Origin: Massilia sp. YIM B02763
Lineage (GTDB): Bacteria; Pseudomonadota; Gammaproteobacteria; Burkholderiales; Burkholderiaceae_D
DNA: 64,000 nucleotides
Assembly: GCF_030412015.1 (NCBI RefSeq)
Contig: NZ_JASNRD010000001.1
Span: forward strand, 716,552-780,551
Direction of reading: 5' to 3'
Part shown: positions 47,787-58,564 of the stretch, in pieces
Numbering within the stretch: the first letter of the stretch is position 1
Layout: each line of letters opens with the position of its first letter
Position numbers and translations under genes: made by a program
Notes under the pieces: generated by a model
The model's database searches: none
What the model was told of the DNA's origin: nothing
Seen by the model: only the letters and a program-made list of their open reading frames with translations

Positions 47787-50700
47787 AGATCCTCCGCATC
47801 GGCGGCAAGAACCTGGCCTCGCTGGCGGGCGACTTCGAGGTCGACTTCGAGGCGGAACCGCTGGCCTCGAGCGGCCTGTTCGCCATCAGCGGACCGACCG
47901 GCGCGGGTAAGAGCACTCTGCTCGACGCCTTGTGCCTGGCGCTGTACGACGCCACGCCGCGCCTGATCAAGGGGCCGCGCGTGGGCAACTACCTGCCCGA
48001 CGTCGGCGAGGAAACGCTGTCCGTGGCCGACCGCCGCACGCTGCTGCGGCGCGGCAGCGCGGACGCGTTCGCGGAAGTCGACTTCATCGGCAACGACGGC
48101 CAGCGCTACCGCGCGCGCTGGAGCGTGCGCCGCTCGCGCAACCGCGCCTCGGGCGCGCTGCAGCCGTCGACCATGAGCCTGCACACGCTGCCCGGCCTGC
48201 TGGCGCTTGGCGGTACGAAGACCGAGGTGCTGGGCGAGATCGAGCGCCGCATCGGCCTGTCGTTCGAGCAGTTCACCCGTTCCGTGCTGCTGGCGCAGAA
48301 CGAATTCTCGGCCTTCCTGCGCACCGACGAGAACGAGCGCGGCGAGCTACTGGAAACGCTGACGGGCAGCGCCGTCTACAGCGACATCTCGCGCCGCGCC
48401 TTCGAGCGCTGGCGCCAGGAGCAGGAGGCGCTGCGCCGCCTGACGGCGCGCCTGCACGACCAGGCGCCGCTCGCCCCCGCCGAGCGCAGCCAGCTGGACG
48501 AAGACCACGCGGCGGCCCAGGCGCAGCTGCGCGACGCCGACGCGCGCCGCGACGCGCTGGAGCGCCGGCTGCGCTGGCACCAGGAGCTGGAACGCCTGCG
48601 CGCGGCCGAAGCGCAGGCCGAGGGGGCGCTGGCCGCCGCCGGCGCCCGGATCGACGAGGCCGCGGACCGCCGCCGGCGCCTGGCGACGCTGGACGCCGTG
48701 CAGCCGGCGCGCGCGCTGGTGGGCGACCTCACGCGCCTGGCCAACGAGCAGCGCCAGGCCCAGGCCGTGCTGGGTTCCTCCGAACACGAGCTGGCCCGCG
48801 CCCTGGACGCCCAGCAGGCGGCCGCGCGCGGCCTGATGGACGCCGAGCGCAAGCTGGAGGCGGCCGAGGACGCGCAGATCGCCGCCAAGCCCCTGCTGGA
48901 CGAAGCCAAGGCCCTCGACGCCGCGTTGACGGCGCTGGCCCCGGCCCATGCCACGGCGCGCCAGTCGCTGGCCGCCGCCCAGGCCGACGACGCGCAGGCG
49001 CGCACCGCCCTGCACGCCAAGACGGCCGAGCTGAATGGCTGCCGCCGCGCGCTGCGGGAGACCGGCGACTGGCTCGCCGCGCAGGGCCGCCTGCAGGCGT
49101 TGGCGGCGCAGTGGGCGCGCTGGGACCAGCGCCTGCAGCACGCCGCCCAGGCCGCGCGCCAGGATGCGCAGGCGGCCGCCGCGCTGGCCGAGGCGCAGGC
49201 CGGCGCCGGGCAAGCCGCCACGGCGGCCCAGCGCACGGCCACCGCCTTGTCCGCGTCGATCGAACTGCTGGAGATGCGCGACGAGGCGCGGCGCGAGACG
49301 GCCCGGGTGCTGGAAGGCGTCGACGGCGACGCGCTGCTGGCCGAACGGCGCGCGCTGGAAGCGCGGCGAGCACAACTGTCCTCGCTCGACAAGACCTGGC
49401 AGGCGCTGGCCACGAGCCGCGCGCGCCTGGACGAACTGGACACGCAGGCCGCGCAGCACGACAGGCTGCGCGGCGATGCGGCGCGGGGCCTGGAAGCGGC
49501 GCGCGCCGCCGGCATCGCCCTCGACGCCACCGTGGCCCAGGCCGAGCGCATGCTCAAGAACGCGGAACTGGCGTGCGCGGACGGCGTCGAGAAGCTGCGC
49601 GCGCGGCTCGTCGACGGCGAGCCCTGCCCCGTGTGCGGCGGCGAGGAGCACCCGTACCGCCACCAGGACGACCGCCTGCATGCGGTGCTGGAAAACCTGG
49701 CCGGGGAACTGGCCGGGCAGCGCCGCGCCCAGCGCGACAACCTGAACCTGCAGGCCGACCAGCGCGCCGCGTTCGACGCGGCCGGCGAACGCCTGGCCGC
49801 GCTGGCGCGCGAACGCGCCGGCCTGGCGACGCTGCTGGCCGAGCTGGATGCCGAATGGGCCGAGAGCCCGCTCACGGCCCAGGCGCCCGAGGGCGATGCG
49901 CGCGCCGGCTGGTTCGCCGCGCAGATGGACGCGCTGCGCGCCGACCTCGAAGCGCTCGACGGCCGCGACGGCGACTTGCGCCGCGCCGTGCTGGCGCGCG
50001 ACGCCGCCCAGCAAGCCTGGGATGCCGCCAACTGCGAACATGCGCGCCTGCTCGATGCCGCCCAGGCCGCGCAGGGACAGCTGGCGAAAATGGACGCCGA
50101 CATCGCCGCGCTGGCCGCGCGCCGCGACGCCGCCGCGGCCGCGCTGGCCGACGTGCTGGCGGAACTGGACCCGGTGCTGTCCGACGCCATCGGCGACGGC
50201 TGGCAGGCGCAGTGGCAACGCGACCCGGCCGGCTGGCGCGCCGCCCGCGCCGAGGAAGCGCGCGCCTTCGGCGAACGGGCCGAGCGCCAGGCGCGCCTGG
50301 CCGGCGCCATCGGCGCGCTGGAAGCCGAACATGCGGCGCTGGCGAGCCGCTGCGATGCGGGCGCGCGCCGCCTGCAGGAGGCGGGCGCGGAATTCGAACG
50401 GGTCGATGGCGACCTCGCGGCGCGCCGCGCCCAGCGCACGCAGCTGTTCGAGGGCCGGCCCGTGGGCGCCGTGGAGGAAGCGCTGGCCGCCGCCGTGCAG
50501 GCCGCGCGCGAAGGCGTGAACGCCTGCCAGGCGGCGAGCCTGAACGCGGCCCAACAGGAAGCGCGCGTGCGCGCCGCCCAGGCACAGGCGACGAGCCGCA
50601 TCGCCGACCTGCAGGGCGAACTGGCCGATGCCGGGGAACGCCTGGCGGCCTGGATACAGGACTTCGACGGCGGTGGACCGCACCTCGAACCCGTCGAGAA

Positions 50701-51589
50701 CGAGACCCAGCTGGCCGCCCTGCTGCAGGTGGGCGCGGGCTGGATCGCCCAGGAACGCGCCGCCCTGCAGGAACTGGAAGCGGGCGCGCGCCAGGCCGGC
50801 GCCGTGCTGGCCGAACGGCGCGCCCAGCGCATGCAGCACCAGGAAGGCTTGCCGCCGGAGGCGCCCGGCCAGGAAGCGGCGGCGCAGGAAGCGAAGGCGC
50901 AAGAAGCGAATACGCAAGACGCGGAAGCCGTCGCCGCGCTGCTGCGCACCGTGCAGGCCGCGCGGAATAGCGTGCACGAGACGGCGGCGGCGCTGGCCGT
51001 GCGCATCCGCGAGGACGACGGCCGGCGCGAGCGGGCCAGCGCGATGATGGCGGGGATCGAGCAACAGCGTGCCGTCGAGGACCGCTGGGCCAAGCTGGCG
51101 GAGCTGATCGGTTCGGCCGACGGCAAGAAGTTCCGCAATTACGCCCAGCAGTTCACGCTGGACGTCCTGCTCGGCTACGCCAACGCCCACCTGGCCCAGC
51201 TGGCGCGGCGCTACCGCCTGGAGCGGGTCGTCAGCCAGTCCGGCCCCTCGCTGGCGCTGATGGTGCGCGACCAGGACATGGGCGGCGAAGTGCGCTCGGT
51301 GAATTCGCTGTCCGGCGGCGAGAGCTTCCTCGTGTCGCTGGCGCTGGCGCTGGGCCTGGCCTCGCTGTCCTCGAACCGGGTCAAGGTCGAATCGCTGTTC
51401 ATCGACGAGGGCTTCGGCAGCCTCGACAGCGACACGCTGGGCGTGGCGATGGACGCGCTGGACGCGTTGCAGTCGCTGGGCCGCAAGGTCGGCGTGATCT
51501 CGCACGTGCAGGAGATGACGGAGCGGATCGCGACCAAGGTGCTGGTGCGGCCGTCGGGCGGGGGCAGCAGCGCAATCACGGTGCAATGA
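47783..51589 (+). CDS. sbcC: nuclease SbcCD subunit C (SMC-like ATPase)
   Basis: SbcC (Rad50 family) is the ATPase arm of SbcCD. The 1268-residue protein has Walker A GPTGAGKSTL, long coiled coils, the zinc hook CPVCGGEEHPY (about 615), the ABC signature SLSGGESFLVS and Walker B ESLFIDEGFGSLD. It is longer than E. coli SbcC (1048) because of Ala-rich coiled coil; a short imperfect repeat (EAKAQEANTQDAEA) lies near residue 1037. Overlap of four bases with sbcD. Confidence 0.96.
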   Translation: MKILRIGGKNLASLAGDFEVDFEAEPLASSGLFAISGPTGAGKSTLLDALCLALYDATPRLIKGPRVGNYLPDVGEETLSVADRRTLLRRGSADAFAEVDFIGNDGQRYRARWSVRRSRNRASGALQPSTMSLHTLPGLLALGGTKTEVLGEIERRIGLSFEQFTRSVLLAQNEFSAFLRTDENERGELLETLTGSAVYSDISRRAFERWRQEQEALRRLTARLHDQAPLAPAERSQLDEDHAAAQAQLRDADARRDALERRLRWHQELERLRAAEAQAEGALAAAGARIDEAADRRRRLATLDAVQPARALVGDLTRLANEQRQAQAVLGSSEHELARALDAQQAAARGLMDAERKLEAAEDAQIAAKPLLDEAKALDAALTALAPAHATARQSLAAAQADDAQARTALHAKTAELNGCRRALRETGDWLAAQGRLQALAAQWARWDQRLQHAAQAARQDAQAAAALAEAQAGAGQAATAAQRTATALSASIELLEMRDEARRETARVLEGVDGDALLAERRALEARRAQLSSLDKTWQALATSRARLDELDTQAAQHDRLRGDAARGLEAARAAGIALDATVAQAERMLKNAELACADGVEKLRARLVDGEPCPVCGGEEHPYRHQDDRLHAVLENLAGELAGQRRAQRDNLNLQADQRAAFDAAGERLAALARERAGLATLLAELDAEWAESPLTAQAPEGDARAGWFAAQMDALRADLEALDGRDGDLRRAVLARDAAQQAWDAANCEHARLLDAAQAAQGQLAKMDADIAALAARRDAAAAALADVLAELDPVLSDAIGDGWQAQWQRDPAGWRAARAEEARAFGERAERQARLAGAIGALEAEHAALASRCDAGARRLQEAGAEFERVDGDLAARRAQRTQLFEGRPVGAVEEALAAAVQAAREGVNACQAASLNAAQQEARVRAAQAQATSRIADLQGELADAGERLAAWIQDFDGGGPHLEPVENETQLAALLQVGAGWIAQERAALQELEAGARQAGAVLAERRAQRMQHQEGLPPEAPGQEAAAQEAKAQEANTQDAEAVAALLRTVQAARNSVHETAAALAVRIREDDGRRERASAMMAGIEQQRAVEDRWAKLAELIGSADGKKFRNYAQQFTLDVLLGYANAHLAQLARRYRLERVVSQSGPSLALMVRDQDMGGEVRSVNSLSGGESFLVSLALALGLASLSSNRVKVESLFIDEGFGSLDSDTLGVAMDALDALQSLGRKVGVISHVQEMTERIATKVLVRPSGGGSSAITVQ

Positions 51590-51625
51590 GGCGTGCAGTA
51601 AGCGGTGCTAAAATGCGCCTCCCGC

Positions 51626-51712
51626 CGTCGTCCCTGCGCAGGCAGGGACCCAATTTCTCGAGCGCAGCCGTAACGCACACAGCATTGGGTCCCTGCCTGC
51701 TCAGGGACGACG
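51626..51712. repeat. dispersed palindromic intergenic repeat, copy 2
   Basis: CGTCGTCCCTGCGCAGGC with an inverted partner ending GGGACGACG. It is closely related to 11659-11763, including the CCCAATTT arm and the centre cgcagccgtaacgc. It lies 37 bases after the sbcC stop. Confidence 0.8.
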
Positions 51713-51737
51713 TGACTCATTTTCAGCGTTGATTACC

Positions 51738-51950
51738 ATGTCCAAACCCGCCCGTATCCTGACCTTCAAGTGCGCAAAGTGCACCAAGCCGGTCAAGGTC
51801 TTCCTCCAGCAAACCTCGGCCTGCTCGCACATCACGCCCTACCAGGGCATCTGCGACTGCGGCGAGATCAAGCGCCACGCCGTCGGCAATGCCGAGGCGG
51901 TGAAATCCTTCGTCGAGTCGAACGAGCTGCACTGGCACCACCACCATTGA
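51738..51950 (+). CDS. small Cys-rich (putative zinc-binding) protein ending in HWHHHH
   Basis: The 70-residue protein from MSKPARIL has CAKC (13-16), then Cys31 and CDC (41-43), so two CxC/CxxC knuckles could bind zinc. The C-terminus LHWHHHH is a natural histidine tail that could add metal affinity. I do not recognise a family. It is 8 bases upstream of a methyltransferase gene, so they may be co-translated. Confidence 0.65.
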   Translation: MSKPARILTFKCAKCTKPVKVFLQQTSACSHITPYQGICDCGEIKRHAVGNAEAVKSFVESNELHWHHHH

Positions 51951-51958
51951 TCGCCCCG

Positions 51959-53125
51959 ATGAACACCCCTGACGGCGCGGCGCGCATCCACTGGATCGAA
52001 CACGGCGAGGAACGCTCGGCGCGCTGGCGCTCGGAAAGCGGCTGGCCGGCGCCGAAGAAGGTCGTGCTGGCCGACGACACCATGAACGCCGACACCGCCT
52101 GGCGCCTTGCGCTGGACGGCACCGCCCTGCTGTGGCGCGGCGACTTCCAGAACGCGCGCCAGCTGCTGCAGGCGCTGGTGCGCCGCGTCGACGGCAAGAG
52201 CGAGCGCAACAAACGGGCCGCGAAGGCGAAGGCCGCCAAGGCGGCGCCGACGCCCACCGAACTGTTCCACCGCCACCGCCTCGCGCAACTGCAGCGCGCC
52301 CGCACGCTGGCCATGCTCCTGATCCCCTTCGAGGCCGACCACGGCATCCCGCTGCGGCGCGCGCCGGACGTGCGCGAAGCCTGCATGGAAGCGTACGGCC
52401 CGGCCGATGAACCGTATGTCGCGTCGCTGCGCGAACTGCTGGGCGTGATCGGCGCCCACGAGTGGCGCCGAAAGGGCGTGTTCATCCCCGCATTGGACGA
52501 GCGCATCCACCCCTGGTACGGCGTGTTCTCGCCCGTGCGCGGCGAATACGTCGAGCTCGTGGCCCAGGTGCCGCTGCCCCCGGGCGCCGCCATGGCGTTC
52601 GACATCGGCACCGGCACCGGCGTGCTGTCGGCCGTGCTGGCGCGGCGCGGCCTGCAGGGCGTGCTGGCCACCGACATGGACGAGCGCGCGCTCGGCTGCG
52701 CCCGCGCCAACATCGACCGCCTGGGCTTGTCCTCCCAAGTCGAGCCGGTGAAGGCGGACCTGTTCCCGCAAGGGCGCGCCAACCTCGTCGTCTGCAATCC
52801 GCCCTGGCTGCCGGGCAAGCCCAGCTCGGCGATCGAATATGCCGTCTACGATCCGGACAGCCGCATGCTCAAGGGTTTCCTGGCGGGATTGAAGGACCAC
52901 CTGCTGGACGGCGGCGAAGGCTGGCTGATCGTCTCCGACCTGGCCGAGCACCTGGGCCTGCGCTCGCGCGAGCAATTGCTGAGCTGGATCAACGATGCGG
53001 GCCTGGCCGTCGCCGGCCGCCACGACATCCGCCCCACGCATCCGAAGGCCAGCGACCCGGACGACCCGCTCGCCCAGGCGCGCATGCGCGAAGTGACATC
53101 GCTGTGGCGTTTGAAAGCGAAATAG
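51959..53125 (+). CDS. class I SAM-dependent methyltransferase (small-domain, NPPW type)
   Basis: The 388-residue protein has an N-terminal Ala/Arg/Lys-rich region (about 70-110) and a C-terminal Rossmann methyltransferase domain with DIGTGTGVLS (motif I), ATDMDERALGCARANI and VVCNPPWLPGK (motif IV). NPPW/Y motifs occur in N6-adenine and PrmC/RlmG-like enzymes acting on rRNA or release factors. The substrate cannot be assigned here. ATG 51959 lies 8 bases after the small Cys-rich gene. Confidence 0.85.
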   Translation: MNTPDGAARIHWIEHGEERSARWRSESGWPAPKKVVLADDTMNADTAWRLALDGTALLWRGDFQNARQLLQALVRRVDGKSERNKRAAKAKAAKAAPTPTELFHRHRLAQLQRARTLAMLLIPFEADHGIPLRRAPDVREACMEAYGPADEPYVASLRELLGVIGAHEWRRKGVFIPALDERIHPWYGVFSPVRGEYVELVAQVPLPPGAAMAFDIGTGTGVLSAVLARRGLQGVLATDMDERALGCARANIDRLGLSSQVEPVKADLFPQGRANLVVCNPPWLPGKPSSAIEYAVYDPDSRMLKGFLAGLKDHLLDGGEGWLIVSDLAEHLGLRSREQLLSWINDAGLAVAGRHDIRPTHPKASDPDDPLAQARMREVTSLWRLKAK

Positions 53126-53143
53126 CTCATCGGCAATTCCGGT

Positions 53144-53172
53144 TTGCGCTTTGGCGGCGTCTAGGATACAAT
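53144..53172 (+). promoter_or_regulatory. sigma-70 promoter of tRNA-fMet
   Basis: TTGCGC (53144-53149) and TACAAT (53167-53172) are separated by 17 bp; the start would be near 53180, five bases before the tRNA. Confidence 0.75.
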
Positions 53173-53184
53173 GACGTTCTCAGA

Positions 53185-53261
53185 CGCGGGGTGGAGCAGT
53201 CTGGCAGCTCGTCGGGCTCATAACCCGAAGGTCACAGGTTCAAATCCTGTCCCCGCAACCA
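53185..53261 (+). tRNA. tRNA-fMet(CAT), initiator
   Basis: A 77-nt tRNA with encoded CCA. The unpaired C1-A72 ends and three G-C pairs in the anticodon stem (TCGGG-CTCATAA-CCCGA) identify the initiator. Confidence 0.95.
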
Positions 53262-53272
53262 AATACTTACAG

Positions 53273-53306
53273 AAGCCCGACTCTCGCAGCCGGGCTTTTG
53301 TTTTCT
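53273..53306 (+). terminator. Rho-independent terminator after tRNA-fMet
   Basis: AAGCCCG and CGGGCTT pair around an 11-base loop, followed by TTGTTTT. It lies 12 bases after the tRNA. Confidence 0.85.
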
Positions 53307-53357
53307 GGGCCCGGCTTTCGTGGCTTCAGGTGGCTTCAGCATCCAGTGTTACCGCGC

Positions 53358-53597
53358 ATGAGAGACAAGAAAGACAACGCGACATTCGACTTGCCGGGCT
53401 TCGAGCCTGCCGCGCCGACCGATGCCGTTGTCCCCGCTCCTGCGCAGGAAGCGAAGCGCGGTCCGCGCCCGCGCCGCGTGGCCCTGAAGCAGGAACAGCT
53501 GGCCCTGCTGGAAGAAACGGATGCGACCGGCCTGCCCGTCTGGAAGCGCGATCCCAATCTCGACCTGACCGGCTTGCCGGTCTGGCAGCCGGATTGA
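53358..53597 (+). CDS. small hypothetical protein with duplicated GLPVW motif
   Basis: The 79-residue protein begins MRDKKDNATFDLPGFE. It ends with a repeat: TGLPVWKRDPNLDL then TGLPVWQPD. The middle is Lys/Arg/Pro-rich. No signal or membrane segment is present, and I do not recognise a family. It lies between the fMet tRNA terminator and dbpA. Confidence 0.6.
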   Translation: MRDKKDNATFDLPGFEPAAPTDAVVPAPAQEAKRGPRPRRVALKQEQLALLEETDATGLPVWKRDPNLDLTGLPVWQPD

Positions 53598-53703
53598 GCG
53601 AGCCGGCTGCGCCTGCCGTACACTACCTCGCATCACTCGTCGCGCTGTCTCGAAGACGGCGTTTTTTTCGTGCCGCGCCCGCGCGGCTTTGCCGTCCCCG
53701 ACC

Positions 53704-55113
<1,410 letters not shown>

Positions 55114-55229
55114 ATGCGCGAGACATGATAGGTATACCTTGTGCGGTGTTTGTAACAGCCGCGCACGGTTGAGCGGACGGCACACGCCGAAGCCGCAAAT
55201 CTGGCATCATTTTGGCAAGGATTAACAAA

Positions 55230-56585
55230 ATGACCAGCCTATCCACCATCGGAGCCGAACACCAGCACATCGAAGGCCGTACGGTCCGGGACATCGTCGA
55301 GTACAGTCCCGACCAGGTCAACGAGGTCTGGTGCCGCAAGATCTTCCGCCAGGTACTGCAGTCCCTCGAGCTGCAGTACGCGATGCGCATGCCCCACCGC
55401 CCCATCACGCCCGACACCATCGTCTTCCACGACAACGGCGAGCCCCTGCTGGTCCCCACCGCGGACGCGGCCGCCGAAGGCAATCTGGCGGACGACCTGG
55501 CGGCGCTGGCGGGCGTGGTGCACTACGCCGTCACGCGCGAGCTCGCGCCGCTGGGCCCGCTGGACGGACGTGCGGACCTGGACGGCTACAGCGCCTCGCT
55601 GAAGACGGCCGTCGACCGCTGCATGGCGCCCGACCCCGCCGCCCGCCCCCGGACGATCGAGGCATTGCGCGCGCTGCTGGGCATCGTGCCGCTGGGGCCG
55701 CCCGTGAAGGCCAGGGTCGCGGCCATGCCCGCCGACTCCATTCCCGCCGCGCCCGATGTGCCGGTCGTGCCCGATGTTCCGCTCGTGCCCGATGTTCCGC
55801 TCGTGCCCGATAGACCCGCCGCCACCGACGGTCCCGACGCGCCGATGCCGCAAGCATCCGTCCCCGCGCCAGACCTGCCACCGGCGGGCCTCGTCCATCC
55901 ATCGGCAACGGCCGCCGTCGCATCCACGCCCTTGCCCGGCATTTCCTCGTCCTTGCCCGATGCCGCGCTCGCCGCGATGATCGCGCCCGGCCGGCCGCGC
56001 CGCGGCGCGGGCCTCTCCCGCTGGCAGCGCTGGGCCCTCGCGGCCGGCGTCGCCGCCGTGCTCGTCGCGCTGGTCCTGGCGCTGGTGGCGGAGCTGCGCG
56101 ATTCCGGCTCGTTCGACCACATCGTGCTGACGCTGCCGCAGACGGGCGATGCCCCCGCCGGCGCCGCCGCAGCCCCGCCGGCCGCGCCGCCCGCGCCGGC
56201 CGACACCCCGGCAGCCCTCCCGGCATCGTCTCCCGCGGCGCCCGTGCAACAGACACCCGCGGCCGGCATCGCGCCGGGCGCCGCGCCCGCGCCGGGCTTC
56301 ACCGCCAATCCGGGTCACCGCCAGGGCGGCACCGGCGCGGCCGGCGGCGCCGCCTACAAGCTGCTGATCCAGCCCTGGGGCGTGGTCTACGTGGACGGCG
56401 TCGACCGCGGCGTCAGCCCGCCCATCAAGCGCCTCGACCTGGCGCCCGGCAAGCACAGCGTACGCGTGAGCAACCCCAACTTCCACGACCGCGAACTGAC
56501 CGTCGACACGGCCGAGGGCGACGGCACGATCGCCGTCGACTTCGCCGAGGACACGAGGACGCCCCCACCCCAAGGAGACCGATGA
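55230..56585 (+). CDS. pseudokinase-PEGA membrane protein
   Basis: The 451-residue protein starts at ATG 55230 (AAGG upstream). Residues 1-155 look like the C-lobe of a Ser/Thr kinase without an N-lobe: HRPITPDTIVF (57-66) where HRDIKPxNI is expected, and CMAPDPAARPRTIEALRALL. No P-loop, VAIK lysine or DFG is seen. Pro/Val repeats (PDVPLVPDVPLVP, about 175-197) precede a transmembrane helix (about 268-288), an Ala/Pro-rich periplasmic linker and a C-terminal PEGA domain (VVYVDGVDRGVSPPIKRLDL). It is coupled by ATGA to the lipoprotein gene downstream, so both act at the envelope. Confidence 0.8.
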   Translation: MTSLSTIGAEHQHIEGRTVRDIVEYSPDQVNEVWCRKIFRQVLQSLELQYAMRMPHRPITPDTIVFHDNGEPLLVPTADAAAEGNLADDLAALAGVVHYAVTRELAPLGPLDGRADLDGYSASLKTAVDRCMAPDPAARPRTIEALRALLGIVPLGPPVKARVAAMPADSIPAAPDVPVVPDVPLVPDVPLVPDRPAATDGPDAPMPQASVPAPDLPPAGLVHPSATAAVASTPLPGISSSLPDAALAAMIAPGRPRRGAGLSRWQRWALAAGVAAVLVALVLALVAELRDSGSFDHIVLTLPQTGDAPAGAAAAPPAAPPAPADTPAALPASSPAAPVQQTPAAGIAPGAAPAPGFTANPGHRQGGTGAAGGAAYKLLIQPWGVVYVDGVDRGVSPPIKRLDLAPGKHSVRVSNPNFHDRELTVDTAEGDGTIAVDFAEDTRTPPPQGDR

Positions 56586-57082
56586 CCATCCGGCGCGCCC
56601 ACCTGACCGCATTCGCCCTCGGCGCCACGCTGCTGCTGGGCGGCTGCGCCGAATTTTCCGCCTTCGACAAGAAGCCTGCCCGCAACGGCGCCCATCCGAA
56701 AGCGTCCGTGGTGGAGCGCGACATCTCGGGACGGGATGCGCCGGCGCGGCCGAGGGAGCGCCAGCGCGACCGCGACGATGCGCCGCCGAAGGAATCGGCC
56801 GGCCTGCAGGAAGGCATCCGCCTCTACAACGACGGCGACTACGACGGCGCGATCAAGCGGCTCGGCGCGCGCGACCTCAACAACGGTCCGCTCGCGACCA
56901 GGCTGACGGCACTGAAGTACACGGCGTTCAGCTACTGCGTGACCTCGCGCCCGGCCCAGTGCCGCCAGGCCTTCGACAAGGCGCTGCGCCTCGACCCGTC
57001 CTTCGACCTGGCGCCGGGCGAACATGGCCACCCCCTGTGGGGCCCCGTGTTCACCCGGGCCAAGCAGGCCGCCAGGCGCTGA
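56582..57082 (+). CDS. TssQ-like lipoprotein with TPR-like repeat
   Basis: A lipoprotein signal (lipobox LLGGC, Cys22) is followed by an Arg/Asp-rich linker and a helical TPR-like unit (LQEGIRLYNDGDYDGAIKRL, then CRQAFDKALRLDPSFDL). The form recalls TssQ-family lipoproteins associated with type VI secretion (from memory). No other T6SS gene is in the window. It overlaps the stop of the pseudokinase gene by 4 bases. Confidence 0.65.
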   Translation: MTIRRAHLTAFALGATLLLGGCAEFSAFDKKPARNGAHPKASVVERDISGRDAPARPRERQRDRDDAPPKESAGLQEGIRLYNDGDYDGAIKRLGARDLNNGPLATRLTALKYTAFSYCVTSRPAQCRQAFDKALRLDPSFDLAPGEHGHPLWGPVFTRAKQAARR

Positions 57083-57097
57083 CGGCGCGGGCATGCG

Positions 57098-58534
57098 ATG
57101 AGCAGCGTCCCCACCGACTGCGACCGCCCGCTGGCCGAGCGCGAAGCCGGCGCCCCGCCCGGCGAACGCAGCGCCCATCCGCGGCTGGTGCTCGCCACCT
57201 CGATCCTCGCGACCAGCCTTGCCTTCATCGACGGTTCCGTCGTCAATGTGGGCCTGCCCGCCATCGGCCGCGAATTGATCGGGAGCGGGGGCGGCGCCGG
57301 CCTGTCCTGGGTGATCAACGGCTACCTGCTGCCGCTGTCCGCCCTGCTGCTGCTGGGCGGGGCCGCCGGCGACCGCTTCGGACGGCGCCGCATCCTGCTG
57401 GCGGGCATCGCCGTGTTCGCCCTCGCCTCGCTGCTGTGCGCGCTGGCGCCCGGGCTCGGGCTGCTCGTGGCGGGACGGGTGCTGCAGGGCCTCGGCGCCG
57501 CGCTGGTGCTGCCCAACAGCCTGGCCATCCTCGGCGCCACCTTCACGGGCAAGGCGCGCGGACGGGCGATCGGCATCTGGGCCGCGGCCGGCGCCGCCGC
57601 CGGCGCCATCGGTCCCTTGCTGGGCGGCTGGCTGATCGACGCCGTGGGCTGGCGCGCCATCTTCTATCTCAACCTGCCGATCGCGGCGCTCGCCCTGTTC
57701 ATGGGCTGGCGCTACGTGGCCGCGCCGGCGGGCGGCAAGCGCGCCGCGCTCGACGCGCCCGGGGCGCTGCTGGCCAGCCTCGGCCTGGGCGCCCTGACCT
57801 GGGGCCTGGCCGCGGCGTCCGCCGACAAGCGGGTCGACCTGGCGTCCGGGCTGGCGATGCTGGCCGGCGCCGCGATCCTGCTGGCGTTCCTGGCCGTCGA
57901 GCGGCGCGCCGGCGAACGCGCCATGCTGCCCGTCGCGCTGTTCGCCTCGCGCGGCTTCCCGGGCCTGAACCTGATGACCTTCCTGCTGTACGGCGCCCTC
58001 GGCGCGCTGCTGCTGCTGGTGCCCTACATCCTGATCGAGGCGCTCGGCTATTCGGCCAAGCAGGCCGGCGCCGCGCTGCTGCCCTTCCCCGTCGTGATGG
58101 CGATCGGCTCGCCGCTGATGGGCCGGGTGGCCGGCAATATCGGCTCGCGCCTGCCGCTCGCGACGGGCTCCCTGATCGTGGCCGGCGGCTTCCTGCTGGC
58201 AATGCGCATCGGCGCCGGCTCCTATGCATCCACGGTGCTGCCGGCGATCCTCGTGATCGCGGTGGGGATGGCCTGCGTGGCCTCGCCGCTGACGACGGCC
58301 GTGCTGTCCTCGGTCGACGGCAGCCATACGGGCGTGGCGTCGGGCTTCAACAGCGCCGTCGCGCGCGCGGGCGGGCTGATCGCCACGGCCTTGCTGGGGC
58401 TGGTGCTGACGGCGCAGGGCAAGGCGCTGCTAGGACCGTTCCACGTGGCGCTTGCCGTATGCGCGGCGAGCGCGGCGGCGGCGGCCGCGTGCGCGTTCGC
58501 GTGGGTGGGGACGAAGACGAAGCCGCAACGATAA
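57098..58534 (+). CDS. DHA2-family MFS drug/proton antiporter
   Basis: The 478-residue protein has about 14 predicted membrane segments. DHA2 signatures are LAFIDGSVVNVGLPAI (helix 1), GDRFGRRRILLAG (motif A) and the motif C-like GAIGPLLGGWLI. Such proteins export drugs or other small molecules in exchange for protons. The substrate is unknown. It lies 15 bases after the TssQ-like gene and may share its transcript. The N-terminus (about 27 residues) is soluble. Confidence 0.85.
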   Translation: MSSVPTDCDRPLAEREAGAPPGERSAHPRLVLATSILATSLAFIDGSVVNVGLPAIGRELIGSGGGAGLSWVINGYLLPLSALLLLGGAAGDRFGRRRILLAGIAVFALASLLCALAPGLGLLVAGRVLQGLGAALVLPNSLAILGATFTGKARGRAIGIWAAAGAAAGAIGPLLGGWLIDAVGWRAIFYLNLPIAALALFMGWRYVAAPAGGKRAALDAPGALLASLGLGALTWGLAAASADKRVDLASGLAMLAGAAILLAFLAVERRAGERAMLPVALFASRGFPGLNLMTFLLYGALGALLLLVPYILIEALGYSAKQAGAALLPFPVVMAIGSPLMGRVAGNIGSRLPLATGSLIVAGGFLLAMRIGAGSYASTVLPAILVIAVGMACVASPLTTAVLSSVDGSHTGVASGFNSAVARAGGLIATALLGLVLTAQGKALLGPFHVALAVCAASAAAAAACAFAWVGTKTKPQR

Positions 58535-58564
58535 CCCTGTCGGCATGTCACCCCTGCGCAGGCG

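Noticed and set aside
48347..51586. Long minus-strand frame opposite sbcC
   Set aside because: An open frame caused by high GC; Ala/Arg/Gln-rich with no domain, while sbcC has all its motifs.
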